DNA from: Saccharopolyspora galaxeae
Lineage (GTDB): Bacteria > Actinomycetota > Actinomycetes > Mycobacteriales > Pseudonocardiaceae
Reading direction: 5' to 3'
DNA: 64,000 bases
Assembly: GCF_016526145.1 (NCBI RefSeq)
Contig: NZ_JADDUE010000001.1
Location: 496,001-560,000 of the forward strand
Part shown: positions 26,780 through 36,906 of the stretch, piece by piece
Numbering within the stretch: position 1 is the first letter of the stretch
Layout: each line of letters starts with the position of its first letter
Notes under the pieces: model-generated
Database searches by the model: none
Seen by the model: only the letters and a program-made list of their open reading frames with translations
What the model was told of the DNA's origin: nothing
Made by a program: the position numbers and the translations under genes

Positions 26780-27658
26780 TCAGGCCGCGGCCGGTGCGTG
26801 CGCCACCCGGCGCAGCCGAGCGCCGCCGACCAGCCTGCACACCAGGTAGATCACGAACGACAAGATCGTCACGAACGCGCTCACCGGCGCCCCCGGAGCC
26901 AGCGACAGCACGATGCCGCCGAGCACCGCGAACTCCGCGAACACCACCGCCAGCACCGTCGCCAGCAGCGGGCTCGCCGTCACCCGCGCCGCCGCGGCAC
27001 CCGGCGTGACCATCAGCGCGAGCACCAGCAGCGCGCCCACCGTGTAGACCCCGAGCGCCGTGGCCACCCCGACCAGCACCGCGAACAGCGGGGTGAGCAT
27101 CCGGGCGGGAACTCCGCGCGCAGCCGCCACGTCCGGGTCGACGCTGGCGAACAGCAGCGGCCGGTACACCACCGCGAGCGCCACCAGCACCACCGCGGCG
27201 CTGCCGGTCAGCAGCGCGACGTCGGCTGAGTCCACGCCCACGATCTGGCCCACCAGCAGGCTGAACTTGTTCGCGGTGCGCTCCGGGTTCATCCACAGCA
27301 GCAGCACGCCCAGACCCAGCCCGAACGAGAGGATCGCGCCGATCACCGAGTCCCGCTCACCGCCGCGCTGCCCGAGCAGGCCGAGCAGCAGCGCAGCGAC
27401 CACGGCGCCCGCTAGCGCGCCGACGCCGACGCTCGCCCCGATCAGCAAGGCCGCCGCGGCGCCGGTGAACGCCAGCTCGGCGGTGCCGTGCACCGCGAAC
27501 GACATCTTCCGGGCCACCACCAGCGGCGCCAGCGCGCCCGAGACCAGCCCGAGCGCGGCCGCGGCCAGCAGCGCCTGCTGCACGAACGGGTAGCCGAGCA
27601 GCTCCCCGGTCAGCTCGAAGTCGAACATCCGGCCCAGCGATTCGATCAGCTCGTCCAT
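26780..27658 (-). CDS. znuB: Zinc/manganese ABC transporter permease (ZnuB-like)
   Basis: 292 residues with eight or nine membrane helices of the ABC-3 family (FVQQALLAAAALGLVSGALA, GTAELAFTGAAAALL and TVGALLVLALMVTPGAAA are typical). It forms the channel for the divalent metal delivered by the ZnuA-like protein. The start at 27658 overlaps the ATPase stop by 4 nt (ATGA). Last gene of the operon. Confidence 0.92.
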   Translation of the reverse strand: MDELIESLGRMFDFELTGELLGYPFVQQALLAAAALGLVSGALAPLVVARKMSFAVHGTAELAFTGAAAALLIGASVGVGALAGAVVAALLLGLLGQRGGERDSVIGAILSFGLGLGVLLLWMNPERTANKFSLLVGQIVGVDSADVALLTGSAAVVLVALAVVYRPLLFASVDPDVAAARGVPARMLTPLFAVLVGVATALGVYTVGALLVLALMVTPGAAAARVTASPLLATVLAVVFAEFAVLGGIVLSLAPGAPVSAFVTILSFVIYLVCRLVGGARLRRVAHAPAAA

Positions 27659-28503
27659 CACCGCTGCCCTTCGACGTGGTGGTCGGGCCCGTCGGCGCCC
27701 GCGACGACCAGGCGGCCGCCGACGCGGGCCACTTCCACGTCGGCGCGGTAGAGCTCGGACAGCGTCTCCGAGGTCATCACCTCGTCCGGAGTGCCGATCC
27801 GGAACCGGCCGTCGACCAGGTACAGCACCCGGTCCACCAGCGGCAGCACCGGGTTGATCTCGTGCGTCACGAACAGCACCGCCGCGTCGGCGTCCCGCGC
27901 CTGCCGGGCGATCAAGCTGCTCACGTTGCGCTGGTGCGCCAGGTCCAGCGACAGCAGCGGTTCGTCGCACAGCAGCACGTCCGGCTCGCCGACCAGGGCC
28001 TGCGCGACGCGGAGCCGCTGCTGCTCACCACCGGAGAGCAGGCCCAGCGGCGCCCGCGCGTACTCGGTGGCCTCCACCGCGCGCAGCGCCCGCTCGACCC
28101 GCTGCTTGCGCGCGCGGCGGTGCCGCAAGCCCACGCCCCAGTGGTGCCCGTCCAGCCCGAGCCCGACGAGGTCGGTGCCGCGCACCGTCAGCGTCGGGTC
28201 GATGGAGCGCTGCTGCGGGATGTAGCCGATGCGGTCGCTGCCGCGCCGGGCCGGTTCGCCCGCGACGCGCACGGTTCCGGCCGACAGCGGCTGCAGTCCG
28301 AGCAGCACGCGCAGCAGGCTCGTCTTGCCCGAGCCGTTCGGGCCGAGCACGGCCAGGAACTCCCCGGGGCGCACGTCCAGGTCGAGCCCCTCCCACAGCA
28401 CTCGGGTGCCGTAGGCCAGGCGTGCGTCGCGCAGCTCGACCGCGGGGTCGCGGTCCGGTGCGGAGGGCGCGGAGGTGTCCGCGGTGTCGGTGATGGGTTC
28501 CAA
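27658..28503 (-). CDS. znuC: Zinc ABC transporter ATPase (ZnuC-like)
   Basis: 281 residues. Walker A is GPNGSGKTSLLRVL, the signature LLSGGEQQRLRVAQAL and Walker B VLLCDEPLLSLDLAHQ. The ABC-3-type C-terminus is short. The apparent start is TTG at 28503; an internal start closer to VELRDARLAYG is possible, because the first ~20 residues are low-complexity and no strong ribosome site is seen. It is coupled to znuB by the 4-nt overlap. Confidence 0.9.
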   Translation of the reverse strand: MEPITDTADTSAPSAPDRDPAVELRDARLAYGTRVLWEGLDLDVRPGEFLAVLGPNGSGKTSLLRVLLGLQPLSAGTVRVAGEPARRGSDRIGYIPQQRSIDPTLTVRGTDLVGLGLDGHHWGVGLRHRRARKQRVERALRAVEATEYARAPLGLLSGGEQQRLRVAQALVGEPDVLLCDEPLLSLDLAHQRNVSSLIARQARDADAAVLFVTHEINPVLPLVDRVLYLVDGRFRIGTPDEVMTSETLSELYRADVEVARVGGRLVVAGADGPDHHVEGQR

Positions 28504-28546
28504 CGGTGGCTTTCGGTTCGGAGGTGGCGCGGTCCGGGCGGGCCGC

Positions 28547-29560
28547 TCAGGGGCGGGCGGTCAGCGCCTGCCGCAGGTCGTTGATCTGCCCGTCCATCCA
28601 ACGCAGGTAGTCCTGATCCTGCGGCAGCGTCTCGGTCATCTCGACGACGGGGGTGCCACCGCGCTGCGCGGCCTCCCGGACCGACTTGGTGACCGGGGAT
28701 TCGGTCTGCGGGTTGTAGATCACCGCGGCGGCCTGCTTGGAGTTCACCGCGTTCTGGATCTCCGCGACCGCCGCGGCGGGCGGGTCGTTGCCCTCCTCCG
28801 CGGAACGCACGAACGACTGCGGGGTGATGTCCGTGAGCCCCGCTCGTTCGACCAGGTAGTGCGCGACCGGCTCGGTGACGATCACCTTCTTGCCGCGGTC
28901 CGCGGCGGCGAGCTGGTCCACCCGGGAGCCGAGGTCCTCGATCTGCGCGCCGAACCTGGCGGCGTTGTCCCGGAATTCCTGGGCCTGCTGCGGTTGCTGC
29001 TTGCCGAGCTGCTCGGCGACCTTGTCGGCGGTCTCGCGCACGACGTGCAGGTCGTACCAGACGTGTTCGTTGGTGGAGTGGTCGTGGCCCCCGTGCTCAT
29101 GTTCCCCGTGCTCATGTCCGCCGTGCTCATGTCCGGCGTGCTCGTTTTCCCCCTGCGCGGGTTCGCCGTGGTCGTGGCTGTGCTCGTTCTCGCCCTCGAC
29201 GGCTTGCACGGTCGGCTTGTCCTGCCCGGAGCCTGCCAAGATCTGCTCGGCGAACTCGTCGTAGCCGCCGCCGTTGACCAGCACCAGGTCGGCATCGGAG
29301 ACCTTGGCCGCGTCCCGCGGGCTGCTCTCGTAGGAGTGCGGGTCCGCGGCCGGGTCGTCGATGATCGAGTCGACCTGGACGCCGGGGCCGCCGACCGCGC
29401 GGGCCACGCTCGCCCACACGTTGGTGGTGGCCACGACGTTGAGCCCGTCGTCGGCGGACCCGCCGCCCGCGCCGCCGCAGCCGCTCACGGTCAGCGCTGT
29501 CGCCGCCAGTCCTGCCACTGCGGCGCTGGTGCGGCGGGCACGTCGGATCAACGCGGTCAT
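28547..29560 (-). CDS. znuA: Zinc-binding lipoprotein of ABC transporter (ZnuA-like)
   Basis: About 337 residues. A type II signal peptide ends TALTVSGC. The cluster A-I metal-binding fold shows WASVARAVGG, DPHSYE (His ligand), EHVWYDLHVVRE (His ligand) and later IVTEPVAHYLVE. Between them is a loop of about 30 residues made almost wholly of His, Glu and Gly (EHAGHEHGGHEHGEHEHGGH). This is typical of zinc rather than manganese binders. The loop is encoded by a short tandem repeat around GTGCTCATG at 29090-29150. It is the first gene of znuABC, under two Zur-like boxes. Confidence 0.93.
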   Translation of the reverse strand: MTALIRRARRTSAAVAGLAATALTVSGCGGAGGGSADDGLNVVATTNVWASVARAVGGPGVQVDSIIDDPAADPHSYESSPRDAAKVSDADLVLVNGGGYDEFAEQILAGSGQDKPTVQAVEGENEHSHDHGEPAQGENEHAGHEHGGHEHGEHEHGGHDHSTNEHVWYDLHVVRETADKVAEQLGKQQPQQAQEFRDNAARFGAQIEDLGSRVDQLAAADRGKKVIVTEPVAHYLVERAGLTDITPQSFVRSAEEGNDPPAAAVAEIQNAVNSKQAAAVIYNPQTESPVTKSVREAAQRGGTPVVEMTETLPQDQDYLRWMDGQINDLRQALTARP

Positions 29561-29590
29561 GTGCGACTCCTCGGGCAGGCGGCAGGCAAA

Positions 29591-29674
29591 CGGAAACCGT
29601 TGTCATGTGCAGCTTACGCCGCCGCACCAGCGAAAACCATCGGCTGGGCGAAGTGAACATGACAACTATTTGTG
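29591..29674 (-). promoter_or_regulatory. Two Zur-box-like sites upstream of znuABC
   Basis: Read on the znu strand, TGACAACGGTTTCCG (29591-29605) matches the Zur consensus TGAAAATGATTTTCA at 10 of 15 positions. TGACAACTATTTGTG, at 29660-29674 on the plus strand, shares the same TGACAAC start and sits in the palindrome TGAACA...TGTTCA (29654-29678). Zinc-dependent repression of znuABC by Zur is inferred. Confidence 0.5.
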
Positions 29675-29811
29675 TTCACTCGCGGTGCCCGACCGGACCC
29701 GCGGAGTGCGCGAATGCTTGTGAGCCGTTCCGCCGGTGCACTGATTTGCGCAGGTCATCCGGCGAGATCGTGCTGCGGGGAGTGTCGTGACCGGTTGGTC
29801 GGATCTGGAGC

Positions 29812-29985
29812 GACGTTCACCTGGCGCAAGCCGCAGCGCCACCTGCTGCAGCACTGCTCCCGCGTGGCCGAGCCCGGTGGGCATCGAGTTGGCCCGGCGC
29901 GTCGGCAGGCAGGCTCTCGTCCTGTCGCCGACGACGGCCATTCGCAACCAGTGGCGCGACTCCGTCGCGCCGTTTCGGTGCACCT
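29812..29985 (+). pseudogene. Decayed superfamily II helicase fragment
   Basis: In two plus-strand frames the DNA encodes FTWRKPQRHLLQ and, after a frame change, VGIELARRVGRQALVLSPTT followed by AIRNQWRDSVAPF. The second stretch resembles the segment just after Walker A in DEAD/DEAH-type helicases; the Walker A itself appears deleted. Only about 60 residues of a normally 500+ residue protein remain, with no downstream helicase motifs. It lies in the 470-bp gap between znuA and the msiK-like gene. Confidence 0.45.
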
Positions 29986-30029
29986 TGCGCGGAGCAGCGC
30001 GGCAGCGGATCGCTGCCGCTCCGGGCGCG

Positions 30030-31127
<1,098 letters not shown>

Positions 31128-31140
31128 GTGTGACGCACCT

Positions 31141-31186
31141 TTCACTGGCTCGAGTGAAAGCAAACTTAGCGCTTAACTAAGTTAAG
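31141..31186. promoter_or_regulatory. Palindromes in the msiK-lacI intergenic region
   Basis: Three inverted repeats are packed into 46 bp: TTCACT-N6-AGTGAA (31141-31158), AACTTAG-N7-CTAAGTT (31163-31183) and CTTAAC-N3-GTTAAG (31172-31186). They are strikingly AT-rich for this genome and lie 14-60 bp upstream of msiK. They are probably an operator and/or promoter for the adjacent LacI protein or another regulator. Confidence 0.6.
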
Positions 31187-31314
31187 TTCACGGGTTCCGG
31201 CGCACCCGTTCACTGCGTGATCACGTGATGACCAGGAGTGATCGTTTCCGATCAGCGGTGGGATCTGCATCATGGCGGCTTCACCCCCGAGTACTGAACC
31301 GTTACCGTTCCTCC

Positions 31315-32415
31315 ATGGCTCGGTCAACGAATGCCCGACGGCCCGCGACGCTGGCTTCGCTCGCCGCGGAGCTGGGCGTTTCCAGGACCACGGTGTCGAA
31401 TGCCTACAACCGCCCCGACCAGCTCTCGCCGGAGCTGCGCAAGCGGGTGCTGGACACCGCGCGCAGGCTGGGCTACCCCGGGCCGGACCCGGTGGCGCGT
31501 TCGCTGCGCACCCGCAAGGCGGGTGCGGTCGGACTGCTGCTCACCGAGAACCTCTCCTACGCCTTCCGCGACCCCGCGGCGATCCGCTTCCTGGAAGGCC
31601 TCGCGCTGGCCTGCGAGGACGCCGGGCAGGGGCTGCTGCTGATCCCGGCCAACCCGGAACACGAAGACGTCGCGTCGGTGCACCGCGCCGGGGTGGACGG
31701 CTTCGTCGTGTACTCGGTGCCGGAGGACGACCCGCACCTGGCCGCCGTGCTGGAACGGCCGGTGCCGGTGGTGGTCGCCGACCAGCCGCGCGTCGAGCAG
31801 GTCGACTGGGTCGGGCCGGACGACGAACGCGCCGTCAAAGTCCTCACCGAGCACCTGATCGGCCTCGGGCACCGGCGCATCGGGGTCTGCTGCATGCGGC
31901 TCGCGCGCGGGCGCAACGACGGGATCGCCTCGGTGCACCGGCAGGCCAACGCCAGCTTCCACGTGCAGCGCTCCCGGCTCACCGCGCTCGCCGAAGGGTT
32001 CAGCGAAGCGGGCGTGGACTGGTCGAAGGTGCCGGTGGTGGAGCGCTTCGACCACTCCACCGAATCCGGTGCCTCCGCGGCGGCGCAACTGCTGGAGCTG
32101 GACCCGGAGATCACCGCGGTGGTGTGCACCTCGGACATCCTCGCGCTGGGCGCGATGCAGGAGGCCGAGCGCCGCGGCCTGCGCGTGCCGGAAGACCTCA
32201 CGGTCACCGGCTTCGACGGCATCGAGGACGCCGAGCGGGTCGGGCTGACCACGATTCGCCAGCCGGTGATGGAGAAGGGCCGCGCGGCCGGGCGGTTGCT
32301 GCTGGACACCAGCGAACCGGGCCGCCCGCGCGAGGTCGTGCTGGAGACGCAGATGCTCACCGGCAGCACCGCCGCGCCGCCGCGGTCCGCCGAGGAGCGC
32401 TGGTTCGGGCCGTGA
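31315..32415 (+). CDS. LacI-family transcriptional regulator
   Basis: 366 residues from ATG 31315. The N-terminal HTH TLASLAAELGVSRTTVSNAY and hinge region ARSLRTRKAGAVGLLLTE are typical. A periplasmic-binding-type effector domain follows, ending VTGFDGIEDAERVGLTTIRQ. It probably represses or activates the divergent msiK gene and perhaps the trehalose genes downstream; the effector sugar is unknown. A strong hairpin terminates it. Confidence 0.93.
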   Translation: MARSTNARRPATLASLAAELGVSRTTVSNAYNRPDQLSPELRKRVLDTARRLGYPGPDPVARSLRTRKAGAVGLLLTENLSYAFRDPAAIRFLEGLALACEDAGQGLLLIPANPEHEDVASVHRAGVDGFVVYSVPEDDPHLAAVLERPVPVVVADQPRVEQVDWVGPDDERAVKVLTEHLIGLGHRRIGVCCMRLARGRNDGIASVHRQANASFHVQRSRLTALAEGFSEAGVDWSKVPVVERFDHSTESGASAAAQLLELDPEITAVVCTSDILALGAMQEAERRGLRVPEDLTVTGFDGIEDAERVGLTTIRQPVMEKGRAAGRLLLDTSEPGRPREVVLETQMLTGSTAAPPRSAEERWFGP

Positions 32416-32452
32416 CGAGCCGCTGAGCCGGCACCGGCCGGCGCAGGAAAAA

Positions 32453-32492
32453 GCGGGCCGGCTCGCCCGGTGCACCGGACGAGCCGGCCCGC
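32453..32492 (+). terminator. Bidirectional terminator between lacI and the otsB fusion
   Basis: A perfect 13-bp stem, GCGGGCCGGCTCG / CGAGCCGGCCCGC, has the second palindrome CCGGTGCACCGG in its loop. It lies between convergent genes. Confidence 0.85.
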
Positions 32493-32537
32493 TCGTTCGC
32501 GCGGGTCAGGCTCGGCCGCCCGACCCGCGGCACAGCG

Positions 32538-35087
32538 CTACGACAGCAACTGGGCGCAGCGGATCAAGCCCAGGTGCGAGTAGGCCTGCGGGTGGTTGCC
32601 CAGCGAACGCTCCGCGATCGGGTCGTACTCCTCGGCCAGCAGCCCGGTCGGCCCTGCGGTGTCCACGATCTGCTGGAACAGCTCCTCGGCCTCGGTGCGC
32701 CGCCCGATCAGCAGGTACGCCTCGATCAGCCACGCCGCGCAGAGGTGGAAACCGCCCTCGTCGCCGGGCAGTCCGTCGTCGCGGCGGTACCGGTAGACGG
32801 TGGAGCCGCTGCGCAGCTCCGACTCGATCGCGGTGACCGTGGCGCTGAACCGCTCGTCCGCCGGGTCGATCAGCCCGGACAAGCCGACGTGCAGCGAAGC
32901 CGCGTCCAGGTCCGAGCCCTCGTAGGCGGTGGTGAACGCCTGCACGTCCGCCTGCCAGCCGTTCTTGAGCACGTCCTGGGAGATCTGGTCGCGCAGCGGG
33001 CCCCACGTCGATTCCGGAGTGCGGTCGTAGCGCTCGCCCAGCTTGATCGCGCGGTCCAGCGTGACCCAGCACATCACCTTCGAGTACACGTGGTGCCGCG
33101 GCTGGTCGCGTTCCTCCCAGATGCCGTGGTCCGGCTCGAACCAGCGGTGCGAGACGGCCTCGGCCATCGCCTTGACCAGTTCCCAGTCCTGATCGCGCAG
33201 CGCGCCGGTGGCCGCCGCCAGGTTCGTCACCAGCTCCACGACCGGCCCGAACACGTCCAGCTGCACCTGCTGGTCGGCGAGGTTGCCGACGCGGACCGGG
33301 CGGGATCCGGCGTAGCCGGGCAGGCTGTCGATCACGGCCTCCGGGCCGAGGCTGGTGCCCTGCAAGCTGTAGAGCGGGTGCAGCCGCTCCGGGCCCGGCA
33401 GCGATGCCAGCACGTTGTGCAGCCAGTTCAGGAAACCTTCCGCTTCCGCGGTGGAGCCGAGCGTGACCAGCGCCTGCGCGGTCATCGAGCCGTCCCGCAG
33501 CCAGCAGTAGCGGTAGTCCCAGTTGCGCACCCCGCCGATCTCCTCGGGCAGCGAGGTCGTGGCGGCCGCCATGATGCCGCCGGTGTCGGTGTTGCACAGC
33601 CCGCGCAGCGTCAGCGCGGAACGGCCCACCAGGTCGCGCTCGACCGCGGGCAGCGTGAGCGTCTCCAGCCAGTCCGACCAGTAGGCGTCCGCCGCGGCGC
33701 GGCGCTGCGGCTGGGTCAGCTGCGCGGGGGAGAGGTCCTCGGTGCCGCAGCGCATCTCCAGCACCACCGGCTCGGCGTCGGAGGCTTCCACCACGGCGTG
33801 CGCAGATTCGTGCATCCCGTCCGAGGTGATCTCCCACTGCACGTCGGGCGAGTGCAGCACGATCGGCTCGGAGGTGCCCATCACCCGCAGGCCGCCCGCC
33901 TCCTGCACCAGCCGCACCGGCACCTGGCCGAACTCGGGGCGCGGGGCGAACTCGATGCTCGCGGTGCTGCCGCCGCTGATCACCCGGATCAGATCGGTGC
34001 GGTGCCCGTCGACTCCGTGCTCCAGGTAGTCCGTGACCAGCAGCCGCGACCAGCGGGTCTCGACGGTCATGGTGCCCGGCACGTAGCGCTGGCCCAGCGG
34101 CAGCGGGCTGCGCGGTGCGCCGTCGCCGCCGTGCGGGCGGATCGAGAAGTGCCCGGCGCCGGGGCCGCCGAGCAGGTCGGCGAACACCGCCGCCGAATCC
34201 GGCCCTGGGTGGCACATCCAGGTCACCCGGGCGTCCGGGGTCAGCAGCGCCACGGTGCGCTCGTTGGACAGCATGGTCAGCCGCTCGATCGGCGGGGCCT
34301 GCTCGCCGTAGAGCCAGGTGCGCCGCTCCTCCATCAGGAACGCCAGCGCGGTGGCGACCTGCGTGGTGTCGGCCACCCGGAAACCGGCCAGCGTTTCGCC
34401 GTCGCCGACCTTGAGCCCGATGTCCGGGCCGTGCAGCCGGGCGAACGCCTTCTCGTCGGTGACGTCGTCGCCGAGGAAGATCGCGGCGGTCGCGCCGACC
34501 TGGTGGCGCAGCGCGTCCAGCGCGTTGCCCTTGTCGGTCTGCACCACGGCCAGCTCGATCACCGATTTGCCCTCGGTGACCTGCACGCCGTCCCAGGTGG
34601 CCGGGCCGGAGCGGATGGCGTCGAGCACCCGCTCGGCCACGTCTTCCGCGGCGCGGCGCACGTGCACGGCCACGCTGGCCGGCTTGGCCTCCAGCGTGAC
34701 GCCTTCCTCGCCGACCACGACCTCCTGCGCGGCCCGCTGCAGCGCGGTGCGCAGCTCGGTGGCCTGCGGGTCCAGCTGGTGCACGAAGCCGACGTCGAAC
34801 TCGGAGCCGTGGCTGCCGACCAGGTGCACCTCGGCGGGCAGCCGGGACAGGGTGGCGAGGTCGCGCAGGGCGCGTCCGGAGATCACCGCGGTGGTGGTCG
34901 CGGGAAGAGCGGCCAGCGAACGCATGGCGTGCACCGATTCGGGCAGCGGTTTGGCCGCGTTCGGGTCGGCCACGATCGGTGCGAGCGTGCCGTCGTAGTC
35001 GCAGGCGACCAGCAGTCGAGGGGTGCGCGCGAGCTGCACGAGAGTGCGTCGGAGCTCGGCGGGGAGAGCTTCGGCGGTCAACGCCAT
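32538..35087 (-). CDS. otsB: Trehalose-6-phosphatase / GH15 glycosidase fusion
   Basis: 849 residues from ATG 35087 (GAGGAG just upstream). Residues ~1-250 are an OtsB HAD phosphatase: motif I CDYDGTLAPIV, motif II VISGRAL and the closing FLGDDVTDEKAF. Residues ~260-849 are a GH15 glucoamylase/trehalase-type domain: RNWDYRYCWLRDGSMTA, the acid Glu in GIWEERDQPRHHVYSKVM and the base Glu in GLLAEEYDP, followed by GNHPQAYSHLGLI. One polypeptide could therefore dephosphorylate trehalose-6-P and also hydrolyse trehalose or a related glucan. It follows otsA on the same strand, 157 bp away. Similar fusions occur in mycobacteria (Rv2006, recollection). Confidence 0.93.
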   Translation of the reverse strand: MALTAEALPAELRRTLVQLARTPRLLVACDYDGTLAPIVADPNAAKPLPESVHAMRSLAALPATTTAVISGRALRDLATLSRLPAEVHLVGSHGSEFDVGFVHQLDPQATELRTALQRAAQEVVVGEEGVTLEAKPASVAVHVRRAAEDVAERVLDAIRSGPATWDGVQVTEGKSVIELAVVQTDKGNALDALRHQVGATAAIFLGDDVTDEKAFARLHGPDIGLKVGDGETLAGFRVADTTQVATALAFLMEERRTWLYGEQAPPIERLTMLSNERTVALLTPDARVTWMCHPGPDSAAVFADLLGGPGAGHFSIRPHGGDGAPRSPLPLGQRYVPGTMTVETRWSRLLVTDYLEHGVDGHRTDLIRVISGGSTASIEFAPRPEFGQVPVRLVQEAGGLRVMGTSEPIVLHSPDVQWEITSDGMHESAHAVVEASDAEPVVLEMRCGTEDLSPAQLTQPQRRAAADAYWSDWLETLTLPAVERDLVGRSALTLRGLCNTDTGGIMAAATTSLPEEIGGVRNWDYRYCWLRDGSMTAQALVTLGSTAEAEGFLNWLHNVLASLPGPERLHPLYSLQGTSLGPEAVIDSLPGYAGSRPVRVGNLADQQVQLDVFGPVVELVTNLAAATGALRDQDWELVKAMAEAVSHRWFEPDHGIWEERDQPRHHVYSKVMCWVTLDRAIKLGERYDRTPESTWGPLRDQISQDVLKNGWQADVQAFTTAYEGSDLDAASLHVGLSGLIDPADERFSATVTAIESELRSGSTVYRYRRDDGLPGDEGGFHLCAAWLIEAYLLIGRRTEAEELFQQIVDTAGPTGLLAEEYDPIAERSLGNHPQAYSHLGLIRCAQLLS

Positions 35088-35244
35088 ACTCCTCTGGGGC
35101 TTCTCGGATGGGTCTTCGTGATCGATCCGGTGCCGCGGCGCGCGAGTCGGGTCCGCTGCCGGTTCCCGCAGCACGCCTGCCGGTGGTCGATCGGTCGTGC
35201 CGTCGCCCGCTTCCCGGTCGTGCCGGCGAATGCGGGACCGCGCA

Positions 35245-36684
35245 CTAATCCGTAAGGGTCGTACCCAGCGCTTCGAGGAACGATCGCGCCCAGCGATCGA
35301 CATCGTGCGTGAGCACCTGCCTACGCAATGCTCGCATCCTACGGCGGCCCTCGGCCTGCTCGATGTCGAGGGCGGCCAGCAGCGCTTCCTTGACTCCGTC
35401 CAGGTTGTGCGGGTTGACTAGGTAGGCGCTGGTCAGTTCCGCGGACGCGCCGGCGAACTCGCTGAGCACGAGCGCGCCGCCGAGATCGTTGCGGCACGCC
35501 ACGTACTCCTTGCACACCAGGTTCATGCCGTCCCGCACCGGCGTCACGACCATGACGTCGGCCGCGCAGTAGAACGCCACCAGGTCCCGCTTGTCCACCG
35601 AGGTGTGCAGGTAGTGCACCGCGGGGTGGCCGACCCGGCCGAACTCGCCGTTGATCCGGCCGACCTCGCGCTCGATGCCTTCGCGCATCTGCTTGTAGTG
35701 CTCGACGCGCTCCCGGCTGGGCGTGGCGATCTGGATCATGGCCACGTCCTCGGCGCGGACCCGGCCTTCCTGCAGCATCTCGTGCATCGCGTGCAGCCGG
35801 ACGTCGATGCCCTTGGTGTAGTCCAGCCGGTCCACCCCGAGCATGATCTTGCGCGGGTTGCCCAGCTCGGCCCGGATCTCCTTGGCGCGCTGCTGCACGT
35901 CCTTGCTGCGGGCCATGTGGTCCAGCTCGGAGGAGGCGATCGAGATCGGGAACGCCCCGACCCGCACCGTGCGGTCGCCGACCTGCACCACGCCCGGCCG
36001 CGAGCGCACCCCGACCTGGCCGCGGCTGGGCTCGAAACCGGCCAGCCGCCGGGCCAGCCACAGGAAGTTCTGCGCGCCGCCGGGCCGGTGGAACCCGACG
36101 AGGTCGGCGCCCAGCAGCCCGCGCACGATCTCGGTGCGCCACGGCAGCTGCATGAACAGCTCCACCGGCGGGAACGGGATGTGCAGGAAGAACCCGATCC
36201 GCAGGTCCGGGCGCAGCTCCCGCAGCATCGCGGGCACCAGCTGCAGCTGGTAGTCCTGCACCCAGACGGTCGCGCCCTCGGCGCTGACCGCGGCCGCCGC
36301 CTCGGCGAACCGCCTGTTCACCCGCCGGTACGCCTCCCACCAGGAGCGGTCGAACACCGGCGGCACCACGACGTCGTGGTAGAGCGGCCACAGCGTCGCG
36401 TTCGAGAAACCCTCGTAGTAGTCGCGGAACTCGTCCGAGGACAGCCGCACCGGGTGCAGGTGCAGGTCCCCGTCGTCGAACGGCTCCACGTCGATGTCGG
36501 CGACACCGGGCCAGCCGACCCACGCGCCGCGCCGGGCGCGCAGGAACGGCTCCAGCGCCGTCACCAGGCCTCCCGGGCTGTGCTTCCAGCGTTCCGTGCC
36601 GTCTTCCAGCCGCTCCAGGTCCACGGTCAGCCGGTTGGCCACGACGACGAAATCCGCTCGGGCGGGGTTGCTGCCCCTAGTCAC
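35245..36684 (-). CDS. otsA: Alpha,alpha-trehalose-phosphate synthase
   Basis: 479 residues from GTG 36684 with GAGGAGG upstream. This GT20 glycosyltransferase joins a nucleotide-activated glucose to glucose-6-P. Features include [50 protein letters not shown] and [17 protein letters not shown]. The N-terminal loop reads ANRLTVDLE, where many relatives have the RLPV version. It is the first gene of the otsA-otsB/GH15 pair; products serve osmotic and desiccation protection alongside the ectoine cluster 4 kb away. Confidence 0.95.
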   Translation of the reverse strand: MTRGSNPARADFVVVANRLTVDLERLEDGTERWKHSPGGLVTALEPFLRARRGAWVGWPGVADIDVEPFDDGDLHLHPVRLSSDEFRDYYEGFSNATLWPLYHDVVVPPVFDRSWWEAYRRVNRRFAEAAAAVSAEGATVWVQDYQLQLVPAMLRELRPDLRIGFFLHIPFPPVELFMQLPWRTEIVRGLLGADLVGFHRPGGAQNFLWLARRLAGFEPSRGQVGVRSRPGVVQVGDRTVRVGAFPISIASSELDHMARSKDVQQRAKEIRAELGNPRKIMLGVDRLDYTKGIDVRLHAMHEMLQEGRVRAEDVAMIQIATPSRERVEHYKQMREGIEREVGRINGEFGRVGHPAVHYLHTSVDKRDLVAFYCAADVMVVTPVRDGMNLVCKEYVACRNDLGGALVLSEFAGASAELTSAYLVNPHNLDGVKEALLAALDIEQAEGRRRMRALRRQVLTHDVDRWARSFLEALGTTLTD

Positions 36685-36906
36685 CGGTGTGCCTCCTCGG
36701 GAGACTTCTGCTGTCTCGGGCGGGATGGGCTGCGCCGACGGCGTTGGTGCTCTCCAGCGGCTCGGGGCTGGGCGTCACCCGCTGCCCGGTTGGCATCGCG
36801 GGGCCGATCCCGGATCACCCACTACCCGCTCGCGAGGCTAACCAATCAGCCCCATGGGCGCGTCGGACGTGTGGTGCAACCGAGAGCGAGTGTTCGGTCA
36901 CGCAAC

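Noticed and set aside
29659..29790. Cys-rich 43-codon peptide as a firm gene
   Set aside because: Too short, without homologue recognised by me, and overlapping a likely regulator site; reported only as part of a finding.
32574..35255. An 893-codon plus-strand frame opposite the otsB-GH15 gene
   Set aside because: Antisense frame kept open by high GC; no recognisable motif, whereas the minus strand has two intact enzyme domains.
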